Source: Zonotrichia leucophrys gambelii (lineage: Eukaryota > Chordata > Aves > Passeriformes > Passerellidae). Taken from it: 64,000 nt of DNA. The DNA lies in assembly GCF_028769735.1 (NCBI RefSeq), contig NC_088171.1:145163917-145227916 (forward strand), written 5' to 3'. Of this stretch, positions 60,801-63,014 are shown piece after piece. Position numbers and translations under genes: made by a program. Within the stretch, counting starts at the first letter, position 1; every line of letters starts with the position of its first letter. The notes under the pieces were generated by a model that saw only the letters and a list, made by a program, of their open reading frames with translations, had not been told where the DNA came from and did not search any database.

Positions 60801-63014
60801 CTTATGATTATACAATTTGTATGTCAGATTTACTAAAAAAGAAAGATATTTTTATGAATTAAAATATTATAGAGAACCAATGCACTGGAGTAATGCTTGT
60901 TACAGCTGGGGAATTTATCTCTCCAAGTAGCTGTGCTGGAGCTCCTTTACTGTGCTCTTCAGGTAAACTTGCTTTTCAGTGCCACTGGGGCCAGAATGTG
61001 TCCCTCTTTCTCTTGTACTTTACATTAATTAAATTATTTAATTTGCAGATTAGTAGGATAATATTGAAATTCTCCCTTTTAGTTGTTTGCTGATGGATAG
61101 CTTTGCTCTGAAAACATGAAGGGGAGCAGAGAGGGAAAGGAACCCTTGTGTGTCTAACTGTGCATGACCTTGCTCCCCAGGTTGTGCCCAAGAGGACGAG
61201 TTCTGTCGAATGGCAGATCTGCAAAGTGCCACAGACAAATACTTTGTGTGTACCCTCTATCCAGAGGCACAGATTTGTGACAGCAGCATCAACCAAATAC
61301 CAGGAAACTGTGCAACTGTGCTACCCTGGCAGCCACAGACTCTGTACCATAAAATAGGCAAGTTGTGCTATTTGGATGTATAATGTCTGCTCTAACCCTG
61401 GGAATGCAAGCCAGTGGTTTTGGCTGTTGGTTCTGAGATAAAAAGTCTGCATGTATAAATGAGTCTTGGGATGTGATGGCGCAAGGGAAGGTCAGGCTGT
61501 CTGGGATATGGTTTTTCATTTTCAGTTCAGAATTGAAAGATATCAACCACAAATTTCACTCTGTCCACATCAGCCATTCCCAAGTCAGAGAGGCCAAGTG
61601 GATCTCAAATTTGTATTTTAGTTTTAGCCCTTTTTATAACATGGGTGAAATAGGAATGTCATTGGAATGTCACAATCTACCATTAAAAATTTCTACAGTA
61701 GCTAAATAATGCAAAATCTGAAAGCACTGAGTGTAATTCTTATTTTGCTTTGAATATCTTTTAGCAAATGCAGACCTATAGATGTGAATTTTAACCTTTG
61801 CTCTTTGGATACTTGGGAAATTCAATGTTTTTCTCATAGGGCACATGAAAGAAAGCTGGACAAACAAGCGTGTTTTCACAAGAACATGTAATTTTGCTGT
61901 GACAAATGTAAAGGTCCACTGAACTGAGCTATTCAGTCATGTCATTTTGGGGAGCCCAAAGGGCAGCATGGGCTGAATAATGCATGAGCACACTGGAGTC
62001 TTCCACACTGTCACAGCTACAGCCTGTAGCTGTATCCCAGTTTAAGGCCTTGTGGAAGAAGTAGCATCAACAGGTCTCAGCAACAAAAGGCCTGTCTGGA
62101 AGTCTTTCCTTGGTGATGTAATTTGCTAAGCTTTCAGAGCCTTCACTCAGTCATTTTTTATTCATCTTCAGGCTTAAAAATCAGAATTTTCTGTGACAGC
62201 ATGAAACTATATTTTAATCAATGAGAGCTCAGCATAAAAGCACAGACTGGACCCCTACCATTTGATTACTTGGCCAGTTTTTGTATACAACAAAGTTAAA
62301 CTGATTATTCCAATTTTGTTTTTCTTTTTCCTTCCAGTGACTCTTAAAAGTTCTGTGAAGAGCTTCTACACACGTGTACCATTCCGGAAAGTAACAGAAA
62401 TCTCAGTGAGGAATAAAACTGACATGAGCAGAAAAACTGTTTCAGATGGGTAGGACGTGAAAGTTCCTTTGTTCTCCTTGGAATTTTAACCATGTCTGGA
62501 ATTCCAAGGCTGTGTTATGCAGATACAGGAATTCAGATGTATTGATCCAAGAATTGCATTGTTTGGGAGTATTTAATGAAGAAAAGATAACATATGATTT
62601 AAAGGAGATTTATAATTGAGTTATAAATAATAATCTATATAATTATTAATTATAGACATGATAATTGTTACTTACAATGCTACTATTTACCAGTTGGCCT
62701 GCTAAATCCCTTACCAATGATATACCAAATCAATTTAGGCTGATATTTTTAGGGCAGATATCAAAATAATTATCTAAATTAATAGATGAAGTCTAATAAG
62801 TATACTAATCAAGCATAAATTCATCTACATATGGAAAATGTATGGAAGTGTGTGTGTATGCTGGTTCTGCAGCCTTATTGTGAAAGGTTCACAATCTCTA
62901 CAAGTTCTCATGGATAATGTTTTTCCTTTCCCAGGTTTTTTGAGTGTGAGCGTTGGTGTGATGCTGATCCCTGTTGCACAGGATTTGGCTTTTTTAATGA
63001 CTCACAGCTGACAG
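5771..63014 (+). CDS. TG: Thyroglobulin, exons 1-33 (gene continues past the window)
   Basis: TG is the secreted thyroid prohormone. It is made in the ER, stored in follicle colloid, iodinated by thyroid peroxidase, and broken down in lysosomes to release T4 and T3. The exon chain is 5771-5855, 7417-7525, 8419-8516, 8975-9178, 9400-9559, 13943-14049, 15217-15360, 18157-18342, 23108-24172, 25714-26301, 27421-27663, 27989-28126, 28692-28769, 29102-29214, 30069-30180, 30883-31083, 34817-35026, 37375-37529, 38026-38182, 40346-40570, 45410-45559, 47098-47268, 50218-50340, 52021-52136, 52775-52883, 54050-54247, 56140-56307, 56836-56901, 57603-57683, 59920-60057, 61181-61357, 62338-62449, 62935-63014. 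All junctions keep one frame with no stop (2,022 codons). Repeated CWCV motifs, GxxxPGT/S segments and the order of type-1, type-2 and type-3 repeats match vertebrate TG. Human TG is about 2,770 residues, so roughly 750 residues are missing on the right. Confidence 0.98.
7417..7525 (+). CDS. TG: TG exon 2: hormone site A and start of type-1 repeat 1
   Basis: Residues 29-64. The exon opens with E-Y-Q; this Tyr (codon 7419-7421) is mature residue 5, the principal T4-forming acceptor of TG (site A, human precursor Tyr24), within the classic acidic-Tyr context. Then come LRPCELQRE and [11 protein letters not shown], the first half of type-1 repeat 1-1. The acceptor is TTTTCAG and the donor CAG|GTAATT. 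The Cys spacing matches human exon 2. Confidence 0.96.
8419..8516 (+). CDS. TG: TG exon 3: end of type-1 repeat 1-1
   Basis: Residues 65-97. Reads TVQC..., then [18 protein letters not shown], the signature second half of a thyroglobulin type-1 domain. The final Cys codon is split over the intron (T|GC), so the exon ends in phase 1 at T|GTAAGT. Type-1 domains are disulfide-rich modules that in other proteins can inhibit cysteine proteases; in TG they build the N-terminal region. Confidence 0.96.
8975..9178 (+). CDS. TG: TG exon 4: type-1 repeat 1-2, donor tyrosines
   Basis: Residues 98-165, a whole type-1 repeat ([31 protein letters not shown]). Two tyrosines fall exactly where human Tyr108 and Tyr149 do (offset of 6 from the longer leader): Tyr114 in SRYIND (codon 9022-9024) and Tyr155 in EIYGTR (9145-9147). 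From memory of published TG structures these are donors for sites D and A. N-D-S in the YINDSS segment is a potential N-glycosylation site. Confidence 0.97.
9400..9559 (+). CDS. TG: TG exon 5: type-1 repeat 1-3, first part
   Basis: Residues 166-218. Reads [33 protein letters not shown] and DLVHSYN, nearly identical to human TG. The N-T-T site is conserved. The exon ends in phase 2 inside an Arg codon at AG|GTAAGA. A 4.4-kb intron follows. Confidence 0.97.
9745..9766. repeat. (TA)n microsatellite in intron 5
   Basis: About ten TA dinucleotides in a row, flanked by AT-rich DNA. Confidence 0.85.
9767..12374 (+). other. Intron 5, repeat-poor part
   Basis: No exon, recognisable transposon or RNA gene seen. 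Short open frames occur on both strands but none is long or protein-like. Confidence 0.5.
12375..12775 (+). mobile_element. CR1 LINE fragment, + strand, in intron 5
   Basis: The stretch carries the typical avian CR1 3' region: GACAGGCTGAGAGAGTTG, CTGGAGAAGAGAAGGCTC, GAGGAAGAAATTCTTTCC, the GAGGCACTGGCACAGG segment, then TTCCAACCCAGAATGTTCTATGATTC at the 3' end. CR1 elements are poly-A-less LINEs that are usually 5'-truncated, as here. Confidence 0.9.
12776..13942 (+). other. Intron 5, 3' part
   Basis: No recognisable element between the CR1 fragment and exon 6. Confidence 0.5.
13943..14049 (+). CDS. TG: TG exon 6: type-1 repeat 1-3, second part
   Basis: Residues 219-254. It contains [22 protein letters not shown], the counterpart of the human CHCADS segment; the bird form keeps a more standard CYCVD. 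Tyr240 (codon 14004-14006) in SGYC aligns with human Tyr234, which I recall as one of the donor candidates for hormone site A. Acceptor TTATTCCAG, donor ACAG|GTGAGT. Confidence 0.96.
14428..14535 (-). mobile_element. CR1 3' end, - strand, in intron 6
   Basis: TTTAGGTTGGAAAAGACCTTTAAAGATTATCTAGTCCAACC is the reverse complement of a CR1 3' end, followed by an eroded GGGCAGGGACA-like segment. Confidence 0.85.
15053..15087 (+). repeat. Short telomere-like repeat in intron 6
   Basis: Two TTAGGGTTA units and one variant GTAGGGTTA within about 34 nt. Only about three units, so it may be chance or a micro-satellite rather than a true interstitial telomere. Confidence 0.4.
15217..15360 (+). CDS. TG: TG exon 7: insertion between type-1 repeats 1-3 and 1-4
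   Basis: Residues 255-302. [29 protein letters not shown] and SGNFR align residue by residue with human TG. Tyr264 (codon 15243-15245) corresponds to human Tyr258, another recalled donor for site A. The exon ends in phase 1 with T|GTAAGT; the Cys is completed by exon 8. Confidence 0.97.
15361..16910 (+). other. Intron 7, 5' part
   Basis: No gene or clear transposon recognised. Confidence 0.45.
16911..17400 (-). mobile_element. Probable endogenous retrovirus LTR-like segment, intron 7
   Basis: AT-rich sequence beginning near ACATGGCATACACACATGATC with a run GAAAAGTTTTTTATTCTGTG. On the - strand it has LTR-like promoter/poly-A composition, and the style resembles passerine LTRs. I could not find flanking target duplications. 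No viral gene is present. Confidence 0.4.
17461..18083 (-). mobile_element. Probable solo LTR, - strand, intron 7
   Basis: Contains GGCTGTTTATTGTTTTTTATC, whose reverse strand carries an AATAAA-type signal, then a GC-richer block (CTGCTGAGGTCTGCTCAGCAGG) with a short inverted repeat. The layout is that of an avian LTR read in antisense. It ends within about 75 nt of exon 8. Boundaries are approximate; no retroviral coding region is present. Confidence 0.5.
18157..18342 (+). CDS. TG: TG exon 8: type-1 repeat 1-4
   Basis: Residues 303-364. CEAERS..., [15 protein letters not shown] and [23 protein letters not shown] form a complete type-1 repeat. The usual CWCV is CWCS here. The exon is more GC-rich than its surroundings. 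Its donor G|GTATGT is followed only 8 nt into the intron by an LTR-like repeat. Confidence 0.96.
18351..19008 (-). mobile_element. LTR-like repeat, copy A, intron 8
   Basis: Starts TGAAATAAACACGGGCAGGAG only 8 nt into intron 8 and shares a whole series of blocks with copy B downstream: CCTTTATTA..AG..GATCAG, GAGGAGGAGGA, GCAGCTTTGTCCACT, TTCCATCCTCATG, TAGACATCACTT, GTTGGCTCGTTG. On the - strand CCTTTATTAG gives CTAATAAAGG, a poly-A signal. This fits an LTR in antisense orientation. Confidence 0.5.
19038..19592 (-). mobile_element. LTR-like repeat, copy B, intron 8
   Basis: Diverged second copy of the 18351-19008 repeat in the same orientation, starting TGAAATAAATAAAGGGCAGGAG. It has a GGA run at about 19153-19171. 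It lies immediately downstream of copy A with about 30 nt between, so either two insertions or the two LTRs of a collapsed provirus. Confidence 0.5.
19773..20094 (+). pseudogene. Partial duplicate of TG exon 9 in intron 8 (broken)
   Basis: About 322 nt match exon 9 positions 23281-23603 with roughly five substitutions and one small indel, by eye about 98% identity. In the exon 9 frame CTCGAG has become CTTGAG, creating TGA at 19883-19885. Another change, CCCGGG to CCTGGG, is also at a CpG. The copy begins just after a plausible acceptor (TTTTCTTTGCAG, 19753-19764) but has no clear donor. It lies about 3.5 kb upstream of the parent, same strand. Confidence 0.93.
20095..20975 (+). other. Intron 8, middle
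   Basis: No gene recognised. A poly-T/GGGG-rich patch lies near 20750-20790. Confidence 0.45.
20985..21081 (+). mobile_element. CR1 3' end, + strand, intron 8
   Basis: GGCAGTGCTGGGTTAATGGTTGGACTCAATTAA...TTTAATGATTCTGTGATT is the familiar CR1 3' terminus. Confidence 0.85.
21082..23107 (+). other. Intron 8, 3' part
   Basis: No recognisable gene. A poly-T run is near 22470-22484. The exon 9 acceptor has a normal pyrimidine tract (TTTTTAAATCTTTCTCTAG). Confidence 0.5.
23108..24172 (+). CDS. TG: TG exon 9: linker and type-1 repeats 1-5 and start of 1-6
   Basis: Residues 365-719 in a single 1,065-nt exon, close to the length of the same human exon. The first two-thirds is the linker after repeat 1-4 ([16 protein letters not shown], then [18 protein letters not shown] and [13 protein letters not shown]). 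After it come repeat 1-5 ([26 protein letters not shown]) and repeat 1-6 ([32 protein letters not shown]). A 322-nt stretch of the linker (about 23281-23603) has a nearly identical copy in intron 8. Confidence 0.97.
24173..25713 (+). other. TG intron 9
   Basis: 1.5 kb with no recognised repeat or gene. Confidence 0.5.
25714..26301 (+). CDS. TG: TG exon 10: type-1 repeat 1-7 with long insertion
   Basis: Residues 720-915. The exon is 588 nt, as I recall for human exon 10. [15 protein letters not shown] and [29 protein letters not shown] begin the repeat. A long insertion follows ([51 protein letters not shown]), and [15 protein letters not shown] closes it. N-V-T is a potential glycosylation site. 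Donor T|GTAAGT, with a second identical-looking donor 21 nt further on. Confidence 0.97.
26302..27420 (+). other. TG intron 10
   Basis: 1.1 kb. The donor is GTAAGTAA at 26302; a second GCATGTAAGTAA begins 21 nt further on (GT at 26323). Nothing else recognised. Confidence 0.5.
27421..27663 (+). CDS. TG: TG exon 11: type-1 repeat 1-8, first part
   Basis: Residues 916-996. Reads [39 protein letters not shown]..., matching the human segment that starts CEEAKLRVLQ. N-G-S is a potential glycosylation site. The acceptor is TTTTATACAG and the donor TCAG|GTGGGT; the exon ends in phase 1. Confidence 0.95.
27664..27988 (+). other. TG intron 11
   Basis: Short intron (325 nt), nothing else seen. Confidence 0.6.
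27989..28126 (+). CDS. TG: TG exon 12: type-1 repeat 1-8, middle
   Basis: Residues 997-1042. [32 protein letters not shown] matches the human SFYQRRRF ... PYMPQCDAFGSWEPVQC segment. Acceptor TTCTATAG, donor CAG|GTGAGC, phase 1 on both sides. Confidence 0.95.
28290..28500 (+). mobile_element. CR1 fragment (ORF2 region), + strand, intron 12
   Basis: GTGTTCCCTGTGGGTTGG...GGGCTGGTATTG...ACCAGGATGATGAGATGGAG...AGCAAGTTTGTGGATGATGCCAAATTTCTGGGAGGA follows the well-known CR1 reverse-transcriptase-region pattern (the frame reads roughly as [14 protein letters not shown]). It lacks the 3' end. Confidence 0.75.
28692..28769 (+). CDS. TG: TG exon 13: CWCVDERG segment closing type-1 repeat 1-8
   Basis: Residues 1043-1068: [16 protein letters not shown]..., then LPKC shared with exon 14. 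Short (78 nt). The frame requires the donor AAAT|GTCAGC, which has GT but little other donor consensus (T at -1, C at +3, C at +6). Exon 14 joins correctly only with this cut. Confidence 0.92.
29102..29214 (+). CDS. TG: TG exon 14: type-1 repeat 1-9, first part
   Basis: Residues 1069-1106. [18 protein letters not shown]...[12 protein letters not shown] aligns with human CEKSRTSGLLSSWKQ...KDLFVPACLE. Acceptor CTCTGACAG, donor GAG|GTGATT, ends in phase 0. Confidence 0.96.
29643..29770 (-). mobile_element. CR1 3' end, - strand, intron 14
   Basis: Reverse-complement CR1 3' end, eroded after about 60 nt. Confidence 0.75.
29820..29888 (+). mobile_element. CR1 3' end, + strand, intron 14
   Basis: Short CR1 3' end with GGTTGGACTCAGTGATCTTAGAGG and a degenerate GATTCTTGATTCT terminus. 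Confidence 0.75.
30069..30180 (+). CDS. TG: TG exon 15: type-1 repeat 1-9, second part
   Basis: Residues 1107-1143. [23 protein letters not shown]: this repeat lacks the first Cys of the CWCV motif (it reads IWCVD), as human TG does (TWCVD), so the repeat is degenerate across vertebrates rather than damaged here. Donor T|GTGAGT, phase 1. Confidence 0.95.
30181..30882 (+). other. TG intron 15 with (AT)n
   Basis: Very AT-rich 0.7-kb intron holding an (AT)n microsatellite at 30590-30621; nothing else recognised. Confidence 0.6.
30590..30621. repeat. (AT)n microsatellite, intron 15
   Basis: About 15 AT units in a row. Confidence 0.9.
30883..31083 (+). CDS. TG: TG exon 16: type-1 repeat 1-10
   Basis: Residues 1144-1210. 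[60 protein letters not shown] is a complete type-1 repeat, the last before the hinge. Donor A|GTGAGT. The following intron is 3.7 kb. Confidence 0.97.
31980..32080 (+). mobile_element. CR1 3' end, + strand, intron 16
   Basis: TGACAGTGCTGGGTTAG..GCTGGACTCAATGATCATACAGGTCATTTCCAA, then TTAATGATTCTACAATTCTAT. Confidence 0.85.
34276..34302. repeat. (AT)n microsatellite, intron 16
   Basis: Interrupted TATA..GATATATATATATATATA run. Confidence 0.8.
34442..34520 (+). repeat. Tandem duplication of about 40 nt
   Basis: AGATGTCTTCTATAAAGGTT... and AGATATCTTCTGTAAAGTTT..., each ending in CTGCTGTTGGTTAGA, sit head to tail. Confidence 0.75.
34817..35026 (+). CDS. TG: TG exon 17: start of hinge region
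   Basis: Residues 1211-1280. [34 protein letters not shown] and [14 protein letters not shown] align with human PRCPLPFNASEV...[11 protein letters not shown]. In published structures this belongs to the hinge between the N-terminal and core regions. Acceptor CCTGCAG, donor A|GTATGT, followed almost at once by a pentanucleotide repeat. Confidence 0.96.
35039..35092 (+). repeat. (CTCTG)n pentanucleotide repeat, start of intron 17
   Basis: Imperfect TCTGATCTG units grade into five or so perfect CTCTG units, beginning only about 12 nt after the exon 17 donor. Confidence 0.85.
35093..37030 (+). other. TG intron 17, main part
   Basis: No gene or clear transposon recognised. Confidence 0.5.
37031..37160. 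repeat. Cluster of overlapping perfect palindromes, intron 17
   Basis: Built on the word GTGTATCAC. 37054-37071 pairs perfectly with 37075-37092 (18-bp arms, loop TAT). 37106-37118 pairs with 37122-37134, and 37118-37130 pairs with 37134-37146 (13-bp arms, loop TTA each). The last two share an arm, so they are mutually exclusive. Confidence 0.9.
37375..37529 (+). CDS. TG: TG exon 18: hinge, hormone site D
   Basis: Residues 1281-1332. [40 protein letters not shown] matches human TG. Tyr1308 (codon 37455-37457) in SSDYSG aligns with human Tyr1310 in SADYAD, the acceptor of hormone site D, and keeps the preceding Asp. The exon ends in phase 0 with CAG|GTAATT. Confidence 0.97.
37530..38025 (+). 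other. TG intron 18
   Basis: 0.5 kb with a TGTTTTGTTTTGTTTTGG run near 37560; ends at an unusual TTCAAG acceptor. Nothing else recognised. Confidence 0.6.
38026..38182 (+). CDS. TG: TG exon 19: hinge, continued
   Basis: Residues 1333-1384. [46 protein letters not shown] closely matches human ...[29 protein letters not shown] is a conserved glycosylation site. The acceptor is an unusual TTCAAG with a poor pyrimidine tract; the homology fixes the start at GTG. Confidence 0.94.
38806..39352 (+). mobile_element. CR1 LINE fragment, + strand, intron 19
   Basis: Longest CR1 piece in the window. It shows CTCAGCACAGGTGAGGCC, CTGTGTTCATTTTTGGACCCC, GGAGCTGGAGAAGGGTCTGG, CTGTTTAGCCTGGAGAAAAGG and finally GGTTGGACTAGATTATCTTGAAGGTC with GTGATTCTGTG. 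5'-truncated, no intact frame. Confidence 0.93.
39579..39800 (-). mobile_element. CR1 LINE fragment, - strand, intron 19
   Basis: ATAGAATGGTTTGGCTTGG..GGGACCTTTAAAGGTCATCTAGTCCAAG, then CTGCCATGGGCAGGGACATC: reverse-complement CR1 3' region. Confidence 0.92.
39801..39837. repeat. Perfect AT-rich inverted repeat, 15-bp arms
   Basis: ATTAGATATAATTTA (39801-39815) and TAAATTATATCTAAT (39823-39837) are exact reverse complements around a 7-nt spacer. A partial third copy follows. Confidence 0.88.
40346..40570 (+). CDS. TG: TG exon 20: end of hinge and lead into type-2 repeats
   Basis: Residues 1385-1459. [31 protein letters not shown] aligns with human ERALVGKDLLGRF...FQLHLDSKTF. The C-terminal part (LGCRSGF...QGC) leads into the first type-2 repeat and is more diverged. 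Acceptor CCTCTTTAG, donor G|GTAGGT. Confidence 0.95.
42120..42180. repeat. (AT)n-rich tract, intron 20
   Basis: ATATATATATATAT followed by interrupted ATAT/ACATATA units. Confidence 0.75.
43325..43410. repeat. (TTTA)n/(TTTG)n tetranucleotide repeat, intron 20
   Basis: TTAA units grade into TTTATTTATTTATTTATT and then, after 40 nt, TTTGTTTGTTTG. Confidence 0.85.
45134..45250. repeat. Heptanucleotide array (TATATTA)n, intron 20
   Basis: About 16 near-perfect copies of a 7-nt unit. Because 7 is not a multiple of 3, all frames read as a 7-residue Ile/Tyr/Leu repeat and create a spurious long open frame. Confidence 0.95.
45300..45340. repeat. (AT)n microsatellite, intron 20
   Basis: About 15 AT units, ending 70 nt before the exon 21 acceptor. 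Confidence 0.9.
45410..45559 (+). CDS. TG: TG exon 21: type-2 repeats
   Basis: Residues 1460-1509. [37 protein letters not shown] are tandem CxxCPxG units, the type-2 (GCC2/GCC3-like) repeats of TG. The acceptor TCTTTGCAG follows less than 100 nt after a long AT microsatellite. Donor T|GTAAGT. Confidence 0.97.
45560..46770 (+). other. TG intron 21, 5' part
   Basis: No gene recognised. A 97-codon open frame on the - strand (46033-46326) is not similar to any protein I know and is AT-rich. Confidence 0.45.
46800..47038 (+). mobile_element. CR1 fragment, + strand, next to exon 22
   Basis: CATCAGAAAATGTTTTTTTGCTGTGAGAA, CCCAGGTTGCCCAGGAAGGCTGTGGAGTC, CCATCTGGACAAGG and CTCTAGGTGGCCCTGCCTGGGCAGG follow the CR1 3' region in order, ending in a degraded CCTCTGAGCTGTGTGAAA. 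The end lies about 60 nt before the exon 22 acceptor. Confidence 0.85.
47098..47268 (+). CDS. TG: TG exon 22: type-1 repeat 1-11
   Basis: Residues 1510-1566. [24 protein letters not shown] and [25 protein letters not shown] is the isolated eleventh type-1 repeat that follows the type-2 units in vertebrate TG. It has SFCVD where human has AFCVD. The acceptor has a strong pyrimidine tract; a CR1 fragment ends about 60 nt upstream. Confidence 0.96.
47269..48360 (+). other. TG intron 22, 5' part
   Basis: No gene or clear transposon recognised. Confidence 0.5.
48361..48470 (-). mobile_element. CR1 3' end, - strand, intron 22
   Basis: AATCACAGAATGGCTTGGGTTGGAAGGGATCTTAAAGATC...CCCCTGCCATGGGCAGGG is a reverse-complement CR1 3' end. 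It is cut off by the adjacent LTR. Confidence 0.9.
48471..48865. mobile_element. Solo LTR of an endogenous retrovirus, intron 22
   Basis: About 395 nt beginning TGTGTGGTGGTG and ending CCTGTGACA, flanked by CTGG on both sides (48467-48470 and 48866-48869), a 4-bp target-site duplication as made by ERV1-type elements. The interior (GGCTGATTTATTATTTTATG..., ACTGTGATTGGCCATTAATTAAAAAC, GCTTCTCAGGAGAAAAA) resembles a common songbird LTR. No viral gene remains. Confidence 0.7.
49245..49920 (-). mobile_element. Probable LTR, - strand, intron 22
   Basis: GAGCTTTTATTACAGCATCAGCC (reverse-strand AATAAA), CATTGCATGGCTGAGACAATAG, GCCAATAGCCCATTGCTAAAGC and a long T/C-rich part recall passerine LTRs. 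Boundaries uncertain; no target duplication found. Confidence 0.45.
50218..50340 (+). CDS. TG: TG exon 23: start of type-3a repeat 1
   Basis: Residues 1567-1607. [21 protein letters not shown]...TYFQCIS matches human MMQKFEKVPESKVIF...FPVMQCLTDC. Acceptor GTTTTAG, donor CAG|GTGAGA, phase 1. Confidence 0.93.
50341..52020 (+). other. TG intron 23
   Basis: 1.7 kb. A short internal repeat GGGATGGCTCCTTCTCCCTT / GGGATGGCTCTTTCTCCATT lies near 51520-51570. No gene recognised. Confidence 0.55.
52021..52136 (+). CDS. TG: TG exon 24: type-3a repeat 1, middle
   Basis: Residues 1608-1646. [24 protein letters not shown]...NFNCTTSGL matches human CTEDEACSFFTVSTTEPEISCDFY. N-C-T is a potential N-glycosylation site. 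Acceptor TTTTTCAG, donor TTG|GTAAGA, phase 0. Confidence 0.95.
52137..52774 (+). other. TG intron 24
   Basis: 0.6 kb, nothing recognised. Confidence 0.6.
52775..52883 (+). CDS. TG: TG exon 25: type-3a repeat 1, end
   Basis: Residues 1647-1682. [36 protein letters not shown] aligns with human KRDALGNSKATSFGSLRCQVKVRS...VYLKKG. The donor G|GTACCA is weak at +5 and +6 but keeps frame with exon 26. Confidence 0.93.
52884..54049 (+). other. TG intron 25
   Basis: 1.2 kb, with a short TTTA run near 53347-53366; nothing else recognised. Confidence 0.55.
54050..54247 (+). CDS. TG: TG exon 26: type-3b repeat 1, first part
   Basis: Residues 1683-1748. [33 protein letters not shown], then [14 protein letters not shown], aligns with human FEPTGFQNMLSGLY...LTDAHLFCLLACDRDLCCDGFVLTQ. 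The CCDGF signature marks type-3 repeats. Donor CAG|GTACTG. Confidence 0.97.
54248..56139 (+). other. TG intron 26
   Basis: 1.9 kb with two CR1-like 3' ends (a weak one at 54500-54560 and a clear one at 55025-55100) and a T/C run at 55268-55292. Confidence 0.6.
55025..55100 (+). mobile_element. CR1 3' end, + strand, intron 26
   Basis: CAGGAGTTGGACTTGATGATTCTTGTGGGTCTCTTCCAACTC...GATATTCTATGATTCTGTGG is an intact CR1 3' terminus. Confidence 0.9.
56140..56307 (+). CDS. TG: TG exon 27: type-3b repeat 1, middle
   Basis: Residues 1749-1804. [20 protein letters not shown] and [20 protein letters not shown] match human AIICGLLSSPSVLLCNVKDW...GVTYDQESHQVILRLGDQEF. Acceptor CTGCCCCAG, donor T|GTAAGT. 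Confidence 0.97.
56308..57602 (+). other. TG introns 27 and 28 (with exon 28 at 56836-56901)
   Basis: 0.5 and 0.7 kb; apart from exon 28 nothing is recognised. Confidence 0.55.
56836..56901 (+). CDS. TG: TG exon 28: type-3b repeat 1, end
   Basis: Residues 1805-1826 in only 66 nt: [22 protein letters not shown], matching human TFTNFQQVYLWK at its end. N-F-T is a potential glycosylation site. Acceptor TTTATTAG, donor A|GTAAGT, phase 1. Confidence 0.93.
57603..57683 (+). CDS. TG: TG exon 29: start of type-3a repeat 2
   Basis: Residues 1827-1853: [27 protein letters not shown]. Only SDM and the Cys are clearly shared with human (DSDMGSRPESMGC), as expected for this variable stretch. The acceptor CATTCCAG and donor CAG|GTATTA give the right phase with both neighbours. 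Confidence 0.88.
57770..57867. repeat. (CT)n(AT)n compound microsatellite with palindrome, intron 29
   Basis: A (CT) run of about 12 units passes into (AT)n. The motif ATAATGAACATATAT at 57826 is mirrored by ATATATGTTCATTAT ending at 57867, so the second half is one perfect AT palindrome. Confidence 0.9.
57868..59919 (+). other. TG intron 29, main part
   Basis: 2 kb AT-rich sequence with no gene or transposon recognised. Confidence 0.5.
59920..60057 (+). CDS. TG: TG exon 30: type-3a repeat 2, middle
   Basis: Residues 1854-1899. [42 protein letters not shown] aligns with human ELFSPVDLNQVIVNGNQSLSSQKHWLFKHLFSAQQANLWCLSRC. N-Y-S is a potential glycosylation site. Donor C|GTAAGG, phase 1. Confidence 0.95.
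60058..61180 (+). other. TG intron 30
   Basis: 1.1 kb, no gene recognised. An acceptor-like TTCCTTACAG at 60214-60223 is followed by sequence unlike TG. Confidence 0.55.
61181..61357 (+). CDS. TG: TG exon 31: type-3a repeat 2, end; GC donor
   Basis: Residues 1900-1958. [30 protein letters not shown] and [16 protein letters not shown] match human RCVQEHSFCQLAEI...[14 protein letters not shown]. The exon must end after ATAG, and the intron begins GCAAGT. The only nearby GT (seven nucleotides into that intron) would shift frame and run into TAA two codons into exon 32, so the GC donor is the sensible reading. Confidence 0.94.
   Translation, partial: VVPKRTSSVEWQICKVPQTNTLCVPSIQRHRFVTAASTKYQETVQLCYPGSHRLCTIK
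61358..62337 (+). other. TG intron 31 (GC-AG intron)
   Basis: 0.98 kb, begins GCAAGT and ends TTCCTTCCAG. No repeat recognised. Confidence 0.85.
62338..62449 (+). CDS. TG: TG exon 32: start of type-3b repeat 2
   Basis: Residues 1959-1995. [38 protein letters not shown] matches human VKNFYTRLPFQKLMGISIRNKVPMSEKSISNG. N-K-T is a potential glycosylation site absent from the human sequence as I recall it. Ends in phase 2 at GG|GTAGGA. Confidence 0.96.
62935..63014 (+). CDS. TG: TG exon 33: type-3b repeat 2, middle (last exon in window)
   Basis: Residues 1996-2022. [26 protein letters not shown] is nearly identical to human [29 protein letters not shown] replaces the human N-V-S site. Donor CAG|GTATTT, phase 1; the next exon should begin with a segment like human GGEVTCLTLNSLG and is not in the window. 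Confidence 0.97.
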
